Source of the DNA: an uncultured Flavobacteriales bacterium
GTDB taxonomy: Bacteria > Bacteroidota > Bacteroidia > Flavobacteriales > UBA1820
DNA: 53,587 nt
Reading direction: 5' to 3'
NCBI GenBank assembly: GCA_902478645.1
Contig: CABSLV010000014.1
Span: 1-53,587 of the forward strand
The stretch's first letter is position 1. The number at the start of each line of letters is the position of its first letter. Shown in pieces: positions 18,526-27,105 of this stretch. Under the pieces are notes generated by a model, which was not told the origin of the DNA, ran no database searches, and was given only the letters and a program-made list of their open reading frames with translations. The translations under genes and the position numbers were made by a program.

Positions 18526-18581
18526 AACATCTCACGGGGGTTTTATAATTTATTTAGTAGATTTTTTAGAGCAAATTTTGC

Positions 18582-18589
18582 TATTTTTG
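18582..18589 (+). promoter_or_regulatory. -7 element for the Bax1-type gene
   Basis: TATTTTTG, an exact TAnnTTTG match, 52 bases before the ATG. It lies back to back with the minus-strand promoter at 18518. The stretch between is AT-rich. Confidence 0.5.
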
Positions 18590-18641
18590 CGCTTCACAAG
18601 TGTGAAAAAGGTCATAAACATATCAAAAACAAAGAAAAAAC

Positions 18642-19400
18642 ATGGGACTTTTCAACTCTTCGAACCCTGCCCTGAACGAAAACACCCTGCGTGAGGTTAC
18701 CGCCGTCTACGGCACGGAAGCCATGACCCTGAACGGGACCATCTGGAAGACCGTCCTGGGAGTAGCACTGACATTCGCCGGAGGACTTTACGCCGTATAT
18801 GCCACCCTGCAAAACCCCGCTTCGATACAGGCACTGCTTTGGGTGGGGCTGATCGGCGGACTGATCGCCGCCATCGTAACGATCGTCAAACCGACCATCG
18901 CTCGCTTTACCATGCCCCTCTACGCCGTGTTGGAAGGACTGGTACTGGGTAGCGCCTCATTGGCCATCCCCGCGTATTTCGGCGCACCGATGGCCGTCGT
19001 GGGACAAGCCATTCTGGCTACCGTCGCCACGTTCTTCATCATGCTCATCCTCTACCGCAGCGGCGTGATCAAAGTAACCCAGAAATTCGTCGGAGTGGTA
19101 ACGGCCGCCACCATTGGCATCGCCGCCGTATACCTCATCCTGTTCATCATGAGCCTTTTCGGAAGCGGCACCAATTTCCTGATGGGCACCTCGGCCCTTT
19201 CCATCGGCGTTACGGCCTTCGCCGCACTGATAGCCGCCCTGAACCTGGCCATGGACTTCGAACTGGTCAACCAGCTGCAACAGCGCGCTGCCCCGAAATA
19301 CATGGAGTGGTACTGCGCCTTCAGCATCCTGGTTACCTTGGTGTGGTTGTATCTGGAACTGCTCCGCCTGTTGGCCAAAGTCTCCAGCAACCGGGGTTGA
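18642..19400 (+). CDS. Bax inhibitor-1/YccA family membrane protein
   Basis: A 252-residue protein with a short polar N-terminus (GLFNSSNPALNENTLREV) and about seven membrane helices, closing with MEWYCAFSILVTLVWLYLELLRLL. That matches the YccA-like branch of the Bax1 inhibitor (TMBIM) family, whose members act as pH-sensitive calcium leaks or interact with membrane protease FtsH. It is transcribed alone from the promoter at 18582 and ends at a very strong terminator. Confidence 0.88.
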   Translation: MGLFNSSNPALNENTLREVTAVYGTEAMTLNGTIWKTVLGVALTFAGGLYAVYATLQNPASIQALLWVGLIGGLIAAIVTIVKPTIARFTMPLYAVLEGLVLGSASLAIPAYFGAPMAVVGQAILATVATFFIMLILYRSGVIKVTQKFVGVVTAATIGIAAVYLILFIMSLFGSGTNFLMGTSALSIGVTAFAALIAALNLAMDFELVNQLQQRAAPKYMEWYCAFSILVTLVWLYLELLRLLAKVSSNRG

Positions 19401-19412
19401 TCGCTCCCAAAG

Positions 19413-19474
19413 CACTGAAGAGAGAAAAAGCCGTGCGGCAAAGTTTTGCCGCACGGCTTTTTCTCTCTTCAGTG
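19413..19474. terminator. Very long perfect bidirectional terminator
   Basis: A 30-bp perfect inverted repeat (CACTGAAGAGAGAAAAAGCC... on the left) with only two bases between arms. The A-rich left arm and T-rich right arm suit both converging genes, at 18642 (+) and 19491 (-). Confidence 0.85.
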
Positions 19475-19490
19475 TCCCCCCTCCCCCGGT

Positions 19491-20123
19491 TTACTTGCCG
19501 TACAATGCGTGCAGATCCACTCCGCCTTTCTCCTTCAGCATACGGAACATGGTGGAGAACACCGGAGCCGTCGGATCGGTAAAATCGAGTCCTCCTCCGT
19601 TTTCCTCTTTCGCATCGTAGATCACGATACTCGTTATATCGTAGTTTTCAAACAAGTCGAGAAAATACCTCGCCGGCTTTGCCCCCGACGAAGACAAACT
19701 GGTACACTTTCCGACAGGACAAACCATGGAGATTCCCCATCTCCCATCTTCCGCCTGGTACGCACCCAACGACCCGTTCAAAAACCTCGCATGGATCGAT
19801 TCTCCGTTTGAGAAGGCAATGTCCAAGTTTACGTAGTCGAACGAATTGTCGTACAACTCACGCATACCCTCCGTATCCCCTTCCAAAGAGATAGAAAACA
19901 TCAACGGATCCGATCCTTCGGAAGAAAAGAAAGAATCCTCTCCCGCATAGGATATGGTAAACGAGTAACCCAATCCGGTGCTGAAATAAAACATGGGGGA
20001 ACTTACGGACTTCGACCCAAACATATCGAGGTACTCGTAACCTTCCTCATCGTTCTTGGCTTCCAATGAGCAAGTACACATCAGACCCAAGAATAACAAG
20101 ATACAGTAAGACAAACGTTTCAT
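19491..20123 (-). CDS. Secreted protein of unknown function
   Basis: I do not recognise this 210-residue protein. It has an N-terminal signal (KRLSYCILLFLGLMCTCS) with two cysteines that could serve as a lipobox. A mostly beta-looking, acidic body follows: FYFSTGLGYSFTISY, SISLEGDTEGMRELY, IVIYDAKEENGGG. Base composition is lower in GC than the neighbours. It stands alone, with a terminator behind it and a long intergenic palindrome ahead. TATCTTTG on the minus strand at 20191-20184 could be its promoter. Confidence 0.7.
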   Translation of the reverse strand: MKRLSYCILLFLGLMCTCSLEAKNDEEGYEYLDMFGSKSVSSPMFYFSTGLGYSFTISYAGEDSFFSSEGSDPLMFSISLEGDTEGMRELYDNSFDYVNLDIAFSNGESIHARFLNGSLGAYQAEDGRWGISMVCPVGKCTSLSSSGAKPARYFLDLFENYDITSIVIYDAKEENGGGLDFTDPTAPVFSTMFRMLKEKGGVDLHALYGK

Positions 20124-20329
20124 AACAGGAATTTTAACAAGTTAGACTTTTCAGAAAAACTTTCTTTCGCGATGAAAGCCTCTCAAAGATACGGCAAAAA
20201 TATCGCGCGGAGTATGGCTTCCTGTCGTTTTTCATTTCTGAAAAATCACAACAACACTTTTGTTTACAGCGCAAAAACCTCTGCCCGCTCTTGGGGAAAA
20301 GAGAAACCTCCGACAATGACCACAACCTA

Positions 20330-20395
20330 CCAGAGCGAGCAAGCGGCAAGCGGACGGGGCTTTCGCCCCGCCCGCTTGCCGCTTGCTCGCTCTGG
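20330..20395. repeat. 33-bp-stem intergenic palindrome downstream of adk
   Basis: Left arm CCAGAGCGAGCAAGCGGCAA... pairs with its complement over 33 bp with one A-C mismatch, tip CGGGGC-TTTCG type. Within the arms AGCGAGC/AAGCGGC is itself repetitive. On the adk strand the T-run lies before, not after, the hairpin, so this is not a standard terminator. Confidence 0.75.
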
Positions 20396-20406
20396 AAAAA
20401 AAGCCG

Positions 20407-20982
20407 TTATCCCAAACGGTCGATGATCTGCGCCAAGCGCTCGGCGATCTCCGGAATAGCGCCCACGCCGTTCACCCCATGGTATTTCCCCTGTGCAGAA
20501 TAGAAATCCTTGAGGATATTGGTCTTGGCGTAGTACTCCGCGATCCGCGCCCGGATCACCGACTCGTCGGCATCGTCGGCTCGGCCAGAAACCTTTCCGC
20601 GCTCCAGCAAGCGTTTTACCAGGATCTCGTCCTCGACCTCGAGCGCCAGCATAGCGCTGACCTCCATGCCTTTTTCCTTCAGGAAGACATCCAGCGCCTC
20701 ACCCTGAGCCTGCGTACGGGGAAATCCGTCGAAGATAAATCCCTTGGCCTGCGCATTCTTTTCCACCACATCCTTGAGCATGGCGATGGTTACCTCATCG
20801 GGTACCAAATGACCTTGCTTGATGTAGGACTCGGCCAACTTGCCCAGCTCCGTCCCGTTCTTGATGTTCTCGCGGAACACATCACCGGTAGAGATGTGTA
20901 CCAGTCCGTATTTCTCTTTCAGGAACTCTGCCTGAGTCCCTTTTCCCGCCCCCGGAGGGCCGAAAAGCACGATGTTGATCAT
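20407..20982 (-). CDS. adk: Adenylate kinase
   Basis: A 191-residue cytoplasmic kinase that balances AMP, ADP and ATP. The P-loop GPPGAGKGT starts at residue 8. The AMP-site phrases STGDVFREN and GFIFDGFPRTQAQ follow, then RADDADESVIRARI. The length is that of short adenylate kinases without the inserted LID domain, normal for this phylum. It follows hpt after 25 bases, in a tyrS-hpt-adk operon. Confidence 0.96.
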   Translation of the reverse strand: MINIVLFGPPGAGKGTQAEFLKEKYGLVHISTGDVFRENIKNGTELGKLAESYIKQGHLVPDEVTIAMLKDVVEKNAQAKGFIFDGFPRTQAQGEALDVFLKEKGMEVSAMLALEVEDEILVKRLLERGKVSGRADDADESVIRARIAEYYAKTNILKDFYSAQGKYHGVNGVGAIPEIAERLAQIIDRLG

Positions 20983-21007
20983 GTTGTCGATCGTTGGTTT
21001 TGTTGTG

Positions 21008-21565
21008 TTATTCCTTTAATTGGTAGATATGCGGCAGATTCCGGCCCAAGCCGTTATAATCCAGCCCGTATCCTACGATAAACTTGTTCTCGACGTCCAT
21101 CCCCCGATAATGGATCGGAAGATCTTTCTTGTACGAATCGGGCTTGAAGAACAGGGTAGCGATGCGAAAATCCTTCACCCCGCTCTCGCGGAACAATTCG
21201 TAAAGCCGCTCGATCGTGTTGCCCGTATCGACGATATCCTCCAGCACCACCACCGTGCGCCCCGAAAAGTCTTCGTTCACCCCCAGGAGCGTCTGGACGT
21301 GTCCCGTCGTGGAGGTTCCCCGGTAGGAAGCCATCTTGACAAACGACAATTCGCAGTTGTACGGATAGTGCCGCACGAAGTCCGACATGAAAAGGAAAGC
21401 CCCGTTGAGCACCCCGACAAAAATCGGGCAAGCCTCCTCGCCCAGATCGTGCGCCACGTGGTCCACCAAGTCGAGTACCGTCGCCTCGATCCGCTTTTTG
21501 GGAATATACACCTCGAACGTCTTGTCGTAGAGGGTTACGTCGGGGATCATCTTTCGTCCGTTCAT
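21008..21565 (-). CDS. hpt: Hypoxanthine phosphoribosyltransferase
   Basis: A 185-residue purine-salvage enzyme that joins hypoxanthine (or guanine) to PRPP. The PRPP loop is VVVLEDIVDTGNTI, and FVGVLNGAFLFMSD and KMASYRGTSTTG are family phrases, as is the C-terminal VGYGLDYNGLGRNLPHIY. The ATG at 21565 gives normal length; a second ATG at 21550 is possible. Gaps of 27 bases to tyrS and 25 to adk indicate one transcript. Pairing with adk makes sense for purine nucleotide supply. Confidence 0.95.
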   Translation of the reverse strand: MNGRKMIPDVTLYDKTFEVYIPKKRIEATVLDLVDHVAHDLGEEACPIFVGVLNGAFLFMSDFVRHYPYNCELSFVKMASYRGTSTTGHVQTLLGVNEDFSGRTVVVLEDIVDTGNTIERLYELFRESGVKDFRIATLFFKPDSYKKDLPIHYRGMDVENKFIVGYGLDYNGLGRNLPHIYQLKE

Positions 21566-21592
21566 CTTCTGTCTATCTTGGCAAAATATGGA

Positions 21593-22894
21593 TCATTCGA
21601 CCGTCAAAAGGAAATAGTTCTTCCGCCCGCGCTGCAGCACCAGGTAGCGGCCGCGCAGCAAATCCCCGGACGTAATCAAGCGCTCGGCGCCCACCTTCTC
21701 CTTGTTGACCGAAAGGGAGTTTTCCTTCAAGGCCCGCCGCGCCTCGGAGAGCGAAGGCAGGAATCCCGCCTTGACCGCCAGCGAAGCCACGTCCATCCCC
21801 TGGCCCAGTTCGCCCAAGGGAAGCGTCCCGGAAGGCACCCCTTCGAAGACCGCCAGCAGGTCGCCTTCGGACAAACGCAACAGGCTGTCCCGCGTAGCCT
21901 GACCGAAAAGGATCTCCGAAGCCTCGAGCGCCGTCTGGTAATCCTCGCGGCTGTGCACCATCACCGTTACCTCCTCGGCCAAACGCTTTTGGAGCAGGCG
22001 CAGGTGCGGTGCCTGGGCGTGCTGCTCGATGAGCCCCTCGATGGTCTCCCGATCCAGCAGGGTGAATATCTTGATGTAGCGGACCGCATCCTCGTCCGAC
22101 ACGTTGAGCCAGAACTGGTAAAAACGATAGGGGGACGTACGCGCCGGATCAAGCCAAATGTTGCCACTTTCGGTCTTGCCGAACTTGCGCCCGTCCGCCT
22201 TGGTGATCAGCGGGCAAGTCAATCCGTACGCCTCGCCGCCCGTCTTGCGGCGGATAAGTTCCGTACCGGTCGTGATATTGCCCCACTGGTCGCTGCCGCC
22301 CATCTGCAAGCGGCACCCTTTGGTCTGGTACAGGTGCAGGAAGTCGTAGCCCTGGAGCAACTGGTACGTGAACTCGGTAAACGACAAGCCGTCGTTGGCC
22401 GTGCCGTTCAGACGCGACTTGACCGAATCCTTGGCCATCATGTAGTTCACCGTGATGTGCTTGCCCACCTCGCGCGCAAAGTCGAGGAAGGAGAAGTCCT
22501 TCATCCAGTCGTAGTTGTTCACCATCTCGGCTGCGTTGGGCGCATCGGAATCGAAATCCAGAAAATGCGACAACTGCGCCTTGATCGCCTCCTGATTGTG
22601 CCGGAGGGTATCCTCGTCCAGCAGGTTGCGCTCGTTGGATTTTCCCGAGGGGTCGCCGATCATTCCGGTCGCCCCGCCCACCAGCATCAACGGCTTATGC
22701 CCGCAACTCTGCAGGTGCTTGAGCATCATCACCGACACCAGGTGTCCGATATGGAGCGAATCGGCCGTCGGGTCGGTACCCACGTAGGCCGTTACCATTC
22801 CTTCTGCGAACAAATTTTCCACTCCCGGCATCGCCGTATGCATCATCCCGCGCCAGGAGAGTTCTTCCAAAAAATCCTTTTTGTTTTCCGCCAT
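21593..22894 (-). CDS. tyrS: Tyrosyl-tRNA synthetase
   Basis: A 433-residue class I synthetase that charges tRNA-Tyr. The HIGH motif is LHIGHLVS near residue 47; the KMSKS counterpart is KFGKTESGN near 236, the normal form in this subfamily. A C-terminal S4-like RNA-binding domain begins near 345 (SLSEARRALKENSLSVNKEKV). It is first in the tyrS-hpt-adk operon and lies directly behind a copy of the promoter-bearing repeat at 22936-23015. Confidence 0.96.
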   Translation of the reverse strand: MAENKKDFLEELSWRGMMHTAMPGVENLFAEGMVTAYVGTDPTADSLHIGHLVSVMMLKHLQSCGHKPLMLVGGATGMIGDPSGKSNERNLLDEDTLRHNQEAIKAQLSHFLDFDSDAPNAAEMVNNYDWMKDFSFLDFAREVGKHITVNYMMAKDSVKSRLNGTANDGLSFTEFTYQLLQGYDFLHLYQTKGCRLQMGGSDQWGNITTGTELIRRKTGGEAYGLTCPLITKADGRKFGKTESGNIWLDPARTSPYRFYQFWLNVSDEDAVRYIKIFTLLDRETIEGLIEQHAQAPHLRLLQKRLAEEVTVMVHSREDYQTALEASEILFGQATRDSLLRLSEGDLLAVFEGVPSGTLPLGELGQGMDVASLAVKAGFLPSLSEARRALKENSLSVNKEKVGAERLITSGDLLRGRYLVLQRGRKNYFLLTVE

Positions 22895-22935
22895 CGAATG
22901 TTCTCGAATGTTTTATTGTTTTTTCGAATTGCTTG

Positions 22936-23015
22936 CAAAAATACTAAAAGGCGAGCGCAGCGACAAGGAGGAAGCGAAGTTTTCGGACCGGGGGCTGCCG
23001 AGCCGCAGCCTGTTC
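22936..23015 (-). repeat. Dispersed promoter-bearing repeat, copy 1 (drives tyrS)
   Basis: On the minus strand it reads GAACAGGCTGCGGCTCGGCAG, then AAAACTTCGCTTCC, then CTTGTCGCTGCGCTCG, and ends in TATTTTTG (22943-22936). The promoter inside is CTTG at 22967-22964, a 20-base gap, then TATTTTTG, 41 bases before the tyrS ATG. It shares all four blocks with copies at 34085 and 47568. Confidence 0.8.
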
Positions 23016-23059
23016 TATCCACCTCCACTTTTCCCCCCGCAAACGCCCCTGCGGAAAAG

Positions 23060-23527
23060 TCAGCGGACCCGATACCGCGCCGTATCCTCCGCCACCGCCT
23101 TGTACAAGAGAGCCTTTACCCGCTCCTCGATCGCTTTGTCCACCTGCGGGTCGGAAGCTACCCGGAACGTTATGCTGCGGTATCCCCCCAAGGCCACGAT
23201 GCTTTTTTCCGTCTTCACAAAGTCTTCAATGCGGCGCACCGGCGCGTAGCAACCGTTGAGCAGCAACGCATAACCCCGATCCCGATACCGGCGGTCCACC
23301 GCCGCATCGGACGGTGCCAGATAGACAAAGGCCATATCCTGCGTGCGTTGCAAACGCATCCGGGGAGTCTGCGGAACACCTTCGGCCCGCTGGACATTGA
23401 GGGTCGTCTCGCGCATCACCGTGGCCGCCATCAGGAACAACAGGAACATGAACACCACCACCGGCACACTGGCAGTCGATTGGCGGGCGAGCGCCCCATC
23501 CCTTTTCTTTGTAAAACTCAATCGCAT
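23060..23527 (-). CDS. ExbD/TolR-like membrane protein
   Basis: A 155-residue protein with a short basic start (MRLSFTKKRDGALARQST), one membrane helix (PVVVFMFLLFLMAATVM) and a periplasmic domain of about 110 residues, the layout of ExbD/TolR proton-channel partners. The usual conserved Asp in the helix is not visible (ExbD has P-L-x-D), so it may be a divergent relative. No ExbB/TolQ gene is next to it. A longer frame starts with TTG at 23545, but the promoter at 23551-23558 would make that transcript nearly leaderless, so the ATG at 23527 is preferred. Confidence 0.65.
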   Translation of the reverse strand: MRLSFTKKRDGALARQSTASVPVVVFMFLLFLMAATVMRETTLNVQRAEGVPQTPRMRLQRTQDMAFVYLAPSDAAVDRRYRDRGYALLLNGCYAPVRRIEDFVKTEKSIVALGGYRSITFRVASDPQVDKAIEERVKALLYKAVAEDTARYRVR

Positions 23528-23550
23528 CGCTTCGAGGAGATTCAACGGGA

Positions 23551-23558
23551 CAAATGTA
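23551..23558 (-). promoter_or_regulatory. -7 element for the ExbD-like gene
   Basis: Minus strand TACATTTG, an exact TAnnTTTG match, 23 bases before the ATG at 23527. TTCG lies 19 bases upstream as a weak -33. Confidence 0.5.
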
Positions 23559-23781
23559 ACGTTTTGCCAGCAATTTCCGAAATGACGACCCCCGGCTCCT
23601 TTCCGCCTGCAAGAGCGAAGAAGGCACTTTGTGGGAACGTCGGACGAATTTATGTTTTTTACGCAAGAAAATTCACATATAAGTGTTAAAAACGAGTTTT
23701 TACAAAAGATTATTTAATTAATTTGCGCCTTTCACCCAAAAATCAACAACACCCCTCCCCTATTTTTCAACATTTATTACC

Positions 23782-24507
23782 ATGATCGTCGCCTATCTGA
23801 GAGTCAGCACCAGCAAACAAAACCTGTCCAACCAACAGGACGAAATCCGCCGTTTCGCACAAAACAGAAACCTATCCATCGACCGTTGGGTAACGGAAGT
23901 GGTCAGCGGGAAGAAAAACAAAAAGGAACGCAAACTCGGCATCATGCTGAAAAGGCTCAAAGGAGGCGATACACTCATCGTCACCGAACTCTCCCGCCTG
24001 AGCCGCACCCTGACCGACATCATGGCCATCATGGGACATTGCCTGGAAAAAAACATCACTCTGTACAGCACCAAGGACGGCTACGCTTTCGACAACAGCA
24101 TCAACAGCAAAGTCCTGTGCTTTGCTTTCGGGCTGGTGGCTGAGATCGAACGCAACCTGATCTCCCTGCGCACCAAAGAAGCCTTGGCGCTGCGACGCTC
24201 CGAAGGCGTGATCCTAGGAAGGCGCAAGGGCAGCTACACCAAACTCCGCATCTTGATGGACCATCGAAACGATATCGTACAAATGCTCCGGGAGGGACAT
24301 TCCATCGCCTCCCTCTGCCGGCATTACCACGTTTCGCGCGATACGTTCAACAACCTGAAAAAACGATACCCCTCGGTATCGGAAGCCTGGAATGAAAGCC
24401 GCCACCACAGACGCACACTCCGACTGGCAAAAACCAGCCTCGACACCCCCGCCGAAATAGCAACCGAACAATCCTCTGAAAAGCAACTCTCTGCAAACTT
24501 CCGGTAG
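23782..24507 (+). CDS. Mpi-type serine DNA invertase/resolvase
   Basis: A 241-residue small serine recombinase. The nucleophile is Ser9 in YLRVSTSKQ. SELSRLSR-like TELSRLSRTL, FAFGLVAEIERNLIS and TKEALALRR continue the catalytic domain, and a C-terminal helix-turn-helix follows (HSIASLCRHYHVSRDTFNNL). Order and wording match the Mpi master invertase of Bacteroides, which flips promoters of surface polysaccharide loci at distant sites. About 45 C-terminal residues (Ser/Thr/Arg-rich) extend beyond the usual end. The 254 bases upstream hold a short palindrome at 23685-23703 and a weak TTAATTTG promoter. No invertible segment is evident next to it. Confidence 0.88.
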   Translation: MIVAYLRVSTSKQNLSNQQDEIRRFAQNRNLSIDRWVTEVVSGKKNKKERKLGIMLKRLKGGDTLIVTELSRLSRTLTDIMAIMGHCLEKNITLYSTKDGYAFDNSINSKVLCFAFGLVAEIERNLISLRTKEALALRRSEGVILGRRKGSYTKLRILMDHRNDIVQMLREGHSIASLCRHYHVSRDTFNNLKKRYPSVSEAWNESRHHRRTLRLAKTSLDTPAEIATEQSSEKQLSANFR

Positions 24508-24587
24508 GACTCCCACACCCTCCCGATTGCATCACCGAACGAGTCTCCGTCCGGCCGTTTTTGCCATTCTTTCGCCGAAATACCCGC

Positions 24588-25817
24588 TTATTGCGGAGAC
24601 AAAACCGGATTCTGGGCCTTCTGCGGATGGAACAGCAAGGCAAACAGCACGCCTACCACCAGCGAATACCCGGCGAAGACAAACCACGCGTCGGGCCAAC
24701 CGACCATATCGACCACTTTCCCGGCCGCATACGACCCAAAGAAAGCCCCGAAGCCATTGGTCATGATCATGAACACTCCCTGCGCACTCGAACGGATCGT
24801 GGACGAAGTCTGCTGGTTGACGTACAGCGAACCCGATATGTTGAAAAAGTCGAAAGCTACACCATAGACAATCATCGAGAGGATGAGCATCCATACTCCG
24901 CCACCCGGGTTGCCCGTCCCCAACAGGCCGAAGCGCAACACCCAGGCTATCATGCTGATCAGCATCACGGTCTTGATCCCGAAACGCTTGAGGAAGAACG
25001 GGATCAACAGGATGCACAAGGTCTCGGAAGCCTGCGAAAGCGAGATCAGGATATTGGCGTGTTCCACCCCGAAGGTACCCTGGTAAGCCGGATCGGCCCC
25101 GAAGAAATTGGTCAGATAATCGTTGGCAAAGGCATTGGTGATCTGCAAAGATACCCCCAGGAGCATCGAAAAGAGGAAAAATATCGCCATCCTCCGCTCA
25201 CGGAACAGCGTAAAGGCCCGCAAGCCCATCGCATCCACCCAGCCCTTCTTCTCCGGCGTGCGGTTCACCGGGCAATGCGGCAGGGTAAAGGCATACAGGC
25301 CGAGTACGATCCCGATAGCCCCCGAAAAATACAACTGCCCCGCCGTACGCGCCAGCCCGAGCAGATCGACCAGGATCATCGCACAGATAAAACCCACGGT
25401 GCCCCACACGCGGATCGGAGGGAAATGCCGCACGGTATCCAGCCCGGCCTTCTCCAGCGAGTAGTACGCCACCGAATTGGACAGCGAAATAGTCGGCATG
25501 TAGAACATCACACTGGCCAGCATCGACGCGTAGAGCCACACGTACTCCTGTTGGCGGGCTGCCACCATCATCAGTGCAGCAGCGACCAAATGACACACTC
25601 CCAGCAGTTTCTGCGCCGGCACCCACCGGTCGGCAATAATACCCATCAGCGCAGGCATGAACAGGGAGGCGATCCCCATCGTGGCAAAGAAGCTGCCGAT
25701 TTCCACACCACTGTAATGCAACCCTCCGCCCAGGTACGCCCCGAGCGATATGAGCCATGCTCCCCACACGCCATACTGCAGGAAGTTCATGGCGATCAAC
25801 CGAAATTTCACACTCAT
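24588..25817 (-). CDS. Nucleoside permease-like MFS transporter
   Basis: A 409-residue 12-helix transporter opening SVKFRLIAMNFLQYGVWGAWL, the phrase seen in NupG/XapB-type nucleoside:proton symporters. The central loop NRTPEKKGWVDAMGL separates two six-helix halves. It probably imports nucleosides, but specificity is not proven. The open frame runs 110 codons further upstream, into the neighbouring gene on the other strand; the ATG at 25817 is the family start and lies 66 bases after a -7 element. Confidence 0.85.
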   Translation of the reverse strand: MSVKFRLIAMNFLQYGVWGAWLISLGAYLGGGLHYSGVEIGSFFATMGIASLFMPALMGIIADRWVPAQKLLGVCHLVAAALMMVAARQQEYVWLYASMLASVMFYMPTISLSNSVAYYSLEKAGLDTVRHFPPIRVWGTVGFICAMILVDLLGLARTAGQLYFSGAIGIVLGLYAFTLPHCPVNRTPEKKGWVDAMGLRAFTLFRERRMAIFFLFSMLLGVSLQITNAFANDYLTNFFGADPAYQGTFGVEHANILISLSQASETLCILLIPFFLKRFGIKTVMLISMIAWVLRFGLLGTGNPGGGVWMLILSMIVYGVAFDFFNISGSLYVNQQTSSTIRSSAQGVFMIMTNGFGAFFGSYAAGKVVDMVGWPDAWFVFAGYSLVVGVLFALLFHPQKAQNPVLSPQ

Positions 25818-25883
25818 TTTACCTGTCGTTTTTTCGTTCGAAAAAGAAAGTACACGCTCCCTCACGAGACGTTTCCTCCGCCC

Positions 25884-25891
25884 CAAAGATA
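25884..25891 (-). promoter_or_regulatory. -7 element for the MFS transporter gene
   Basis: Minus strand TATCTTTG, exact TAnnTTTG, preceded by AAAACTTCGT, the same decamer found inside the dispersed promoter repeat. No clear -33. Confidence 0.45.
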
Positions 25892-26040
25892 ACGAAGTTT
25901 TCACGGAAAAAAGCAGGAAAACCTCCCCCGAACAGACAATAAAATTTTCACCCCTCCCCCGGGACATTCCCCGGGAAATTCCCATCTTTGTCTGCGGACT
26001 CAACCTTGTCCGAAAAAAAGAAAAAACCAACGACCGTACC

Positions 26041-26943
26041 ATGAAAACACAACAACTCTCCCTGCGCCTGTCCATCTTCTCCCTTCTGTGGCTCTGCGTT
26101 TGGACAAACGCCTGGGCGCAAGCCGACCCGCCCATGATGAAGATCATCTCCTACAACATCCTGGAAGGCATGAAGGACGACACCACCGCCAACAAGCAAG
26201 TCTTCGCCGCATGGGTTCGCCAACAGGACCCGGACATCCTCGCCCTTCAGGAGACCAACGGCTTCACCCAAGAATCGCTGCAAACCCTGGCCGAGAGTTA
26301 CGGACATCCCTACGCCATCCTGTGCAAGGAACCGGGCTACCCACCGGCCATCACCTCCAAATACCCCATCGTAAACGTACGCCGGGTAACGGACAACATG
26401 ACCCATGGCTTCGTCATGGCCGACATAGGCGGCTACCACGTCATCTCGATCCACCTCAACCCCCACTCGCGGGCCAAACGGATGAAAGAAGCCGAAATCC
26501 TGCTCCACACCCTGGCCACGCAGGACGACCCGACCAAGTGGATCATCATGGGCGACTTCAACTCCTTCTCCCCGTACGACTCGCTGCACTACGCCGACGG
26601 CCAATACGCCCGGCTCCAGATACAGCGCCGGGTAAAAAGCCCCCACCTGCAAAACCTCAACAACGACCGTGCCGACTTCAGCGTGCAGAGCCGCATCCTG
26701 GAAAGCGGTCTGGTGGATGTTTCGCATCTGATGCACAAGGACTACCAGTCCACCTTCCCCACCGTACGCTACACCGGTAAGAACTCCCTGCACCACCGCT
26801 ACGACTACATCTTCGTCAGCAAAGACCTCAAGGGAAAAGTTCGGGACCAGCAGATCCTGCGGGACGAGTTCACCGACCAGCACTCCGACCACTACCCGAA
26901 CGTCTTCTACGTACCGCGCCTGGAGGAGGTTCCCCGCTGGTAG
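26041..26943 (+). CDS. Secreted endonuclease/exonuclease/phosphatase-fold hydrolase
   Basis: A 300-residue protein with a signal peptide (about 1-26, ending NAWAQ) and the EEP fold. Metal and catalytic residues are visible: YNILEG (Asn), LQETNG (Glu), HLNPHSR (His), GDFNSF (Asp, Asn) and SDHYP (Asp-His pair) near the C-terminus. Such enzymes cut phosphodiesters or phosphomonoesters: DNA, sphingomyelin or inositol phosphates. Secretion to the periplasm or outside favours nutrient or lipid substrates. The open frame reaches back to 25750, but the ATG at 26041 starts the signal peptide. CATCTTTG at 25983-25990 is a possible -7. Confidence 0.85.
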   Translation: MKTQQLSLRLSIFSLLWLCVWTNAWAQADPPMMKIISYNILEGMKDDTTANKQVFAAWVRQQDPDILALQETNGFTQESLQTLAESYGHPYAILCKEPGYPPAITSKYPIVNVRRVTDNMTHGFVMADIGGYHVISIHLNPHSRAKRMKEAEILLHTLATQDDPTKWIIMGDFNSFSPYDSLHYADGQYARLQIQRRVKSPHLQNLNNDRADFSVQSRILESGLVDVSHLMHKDYQSTFPTVRYTGKNSLHHRYDYIFVSKDLKGKVRDQQILRDEFTDQHSDHYPNVFYVPRLEEVPRW

Positions 26944-27000
26944 TCTCCCATCCGCCCGGGATCAGACAGCCCAGCCCACATTCACAGGCCCAAAGAAAGA

Positions 27001-27037
27001 AAAGAGGGGTTCGAGCCGATGGCTCGAACCCCTCTTT
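27001..27037. terminator. Terminator between the EEP hydrolase and the SPFH operon
   Basis: A perfect 17-bp stem AAAGAGGGGTTCGAGCC with its complement and loop GAT, followed by CAGTTTT. It separates two convergent transcripts. Confidence 0.8.
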
Positions 27038-27105
27038 CAGTTTTACCGGATACCCCAAACTCCCTGCGCCCGCACACAACCCCTCAATCTTTTCTCAATC
27101 TTTTC

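Noticed and set aside
20134..20349. 71-codon minus-strand frame in the gap before adk
   Set aside because: Basic, Ser/Cys-rich translation with no start context. The region is better explained by a palindrome and promoter elements.
23528..24587. Invertible promoter flanking the serine recombinase
   Set aside because: Only a short palindrome (23685-23703) was found; no pair of longer inverted repeats encloses a promoter.
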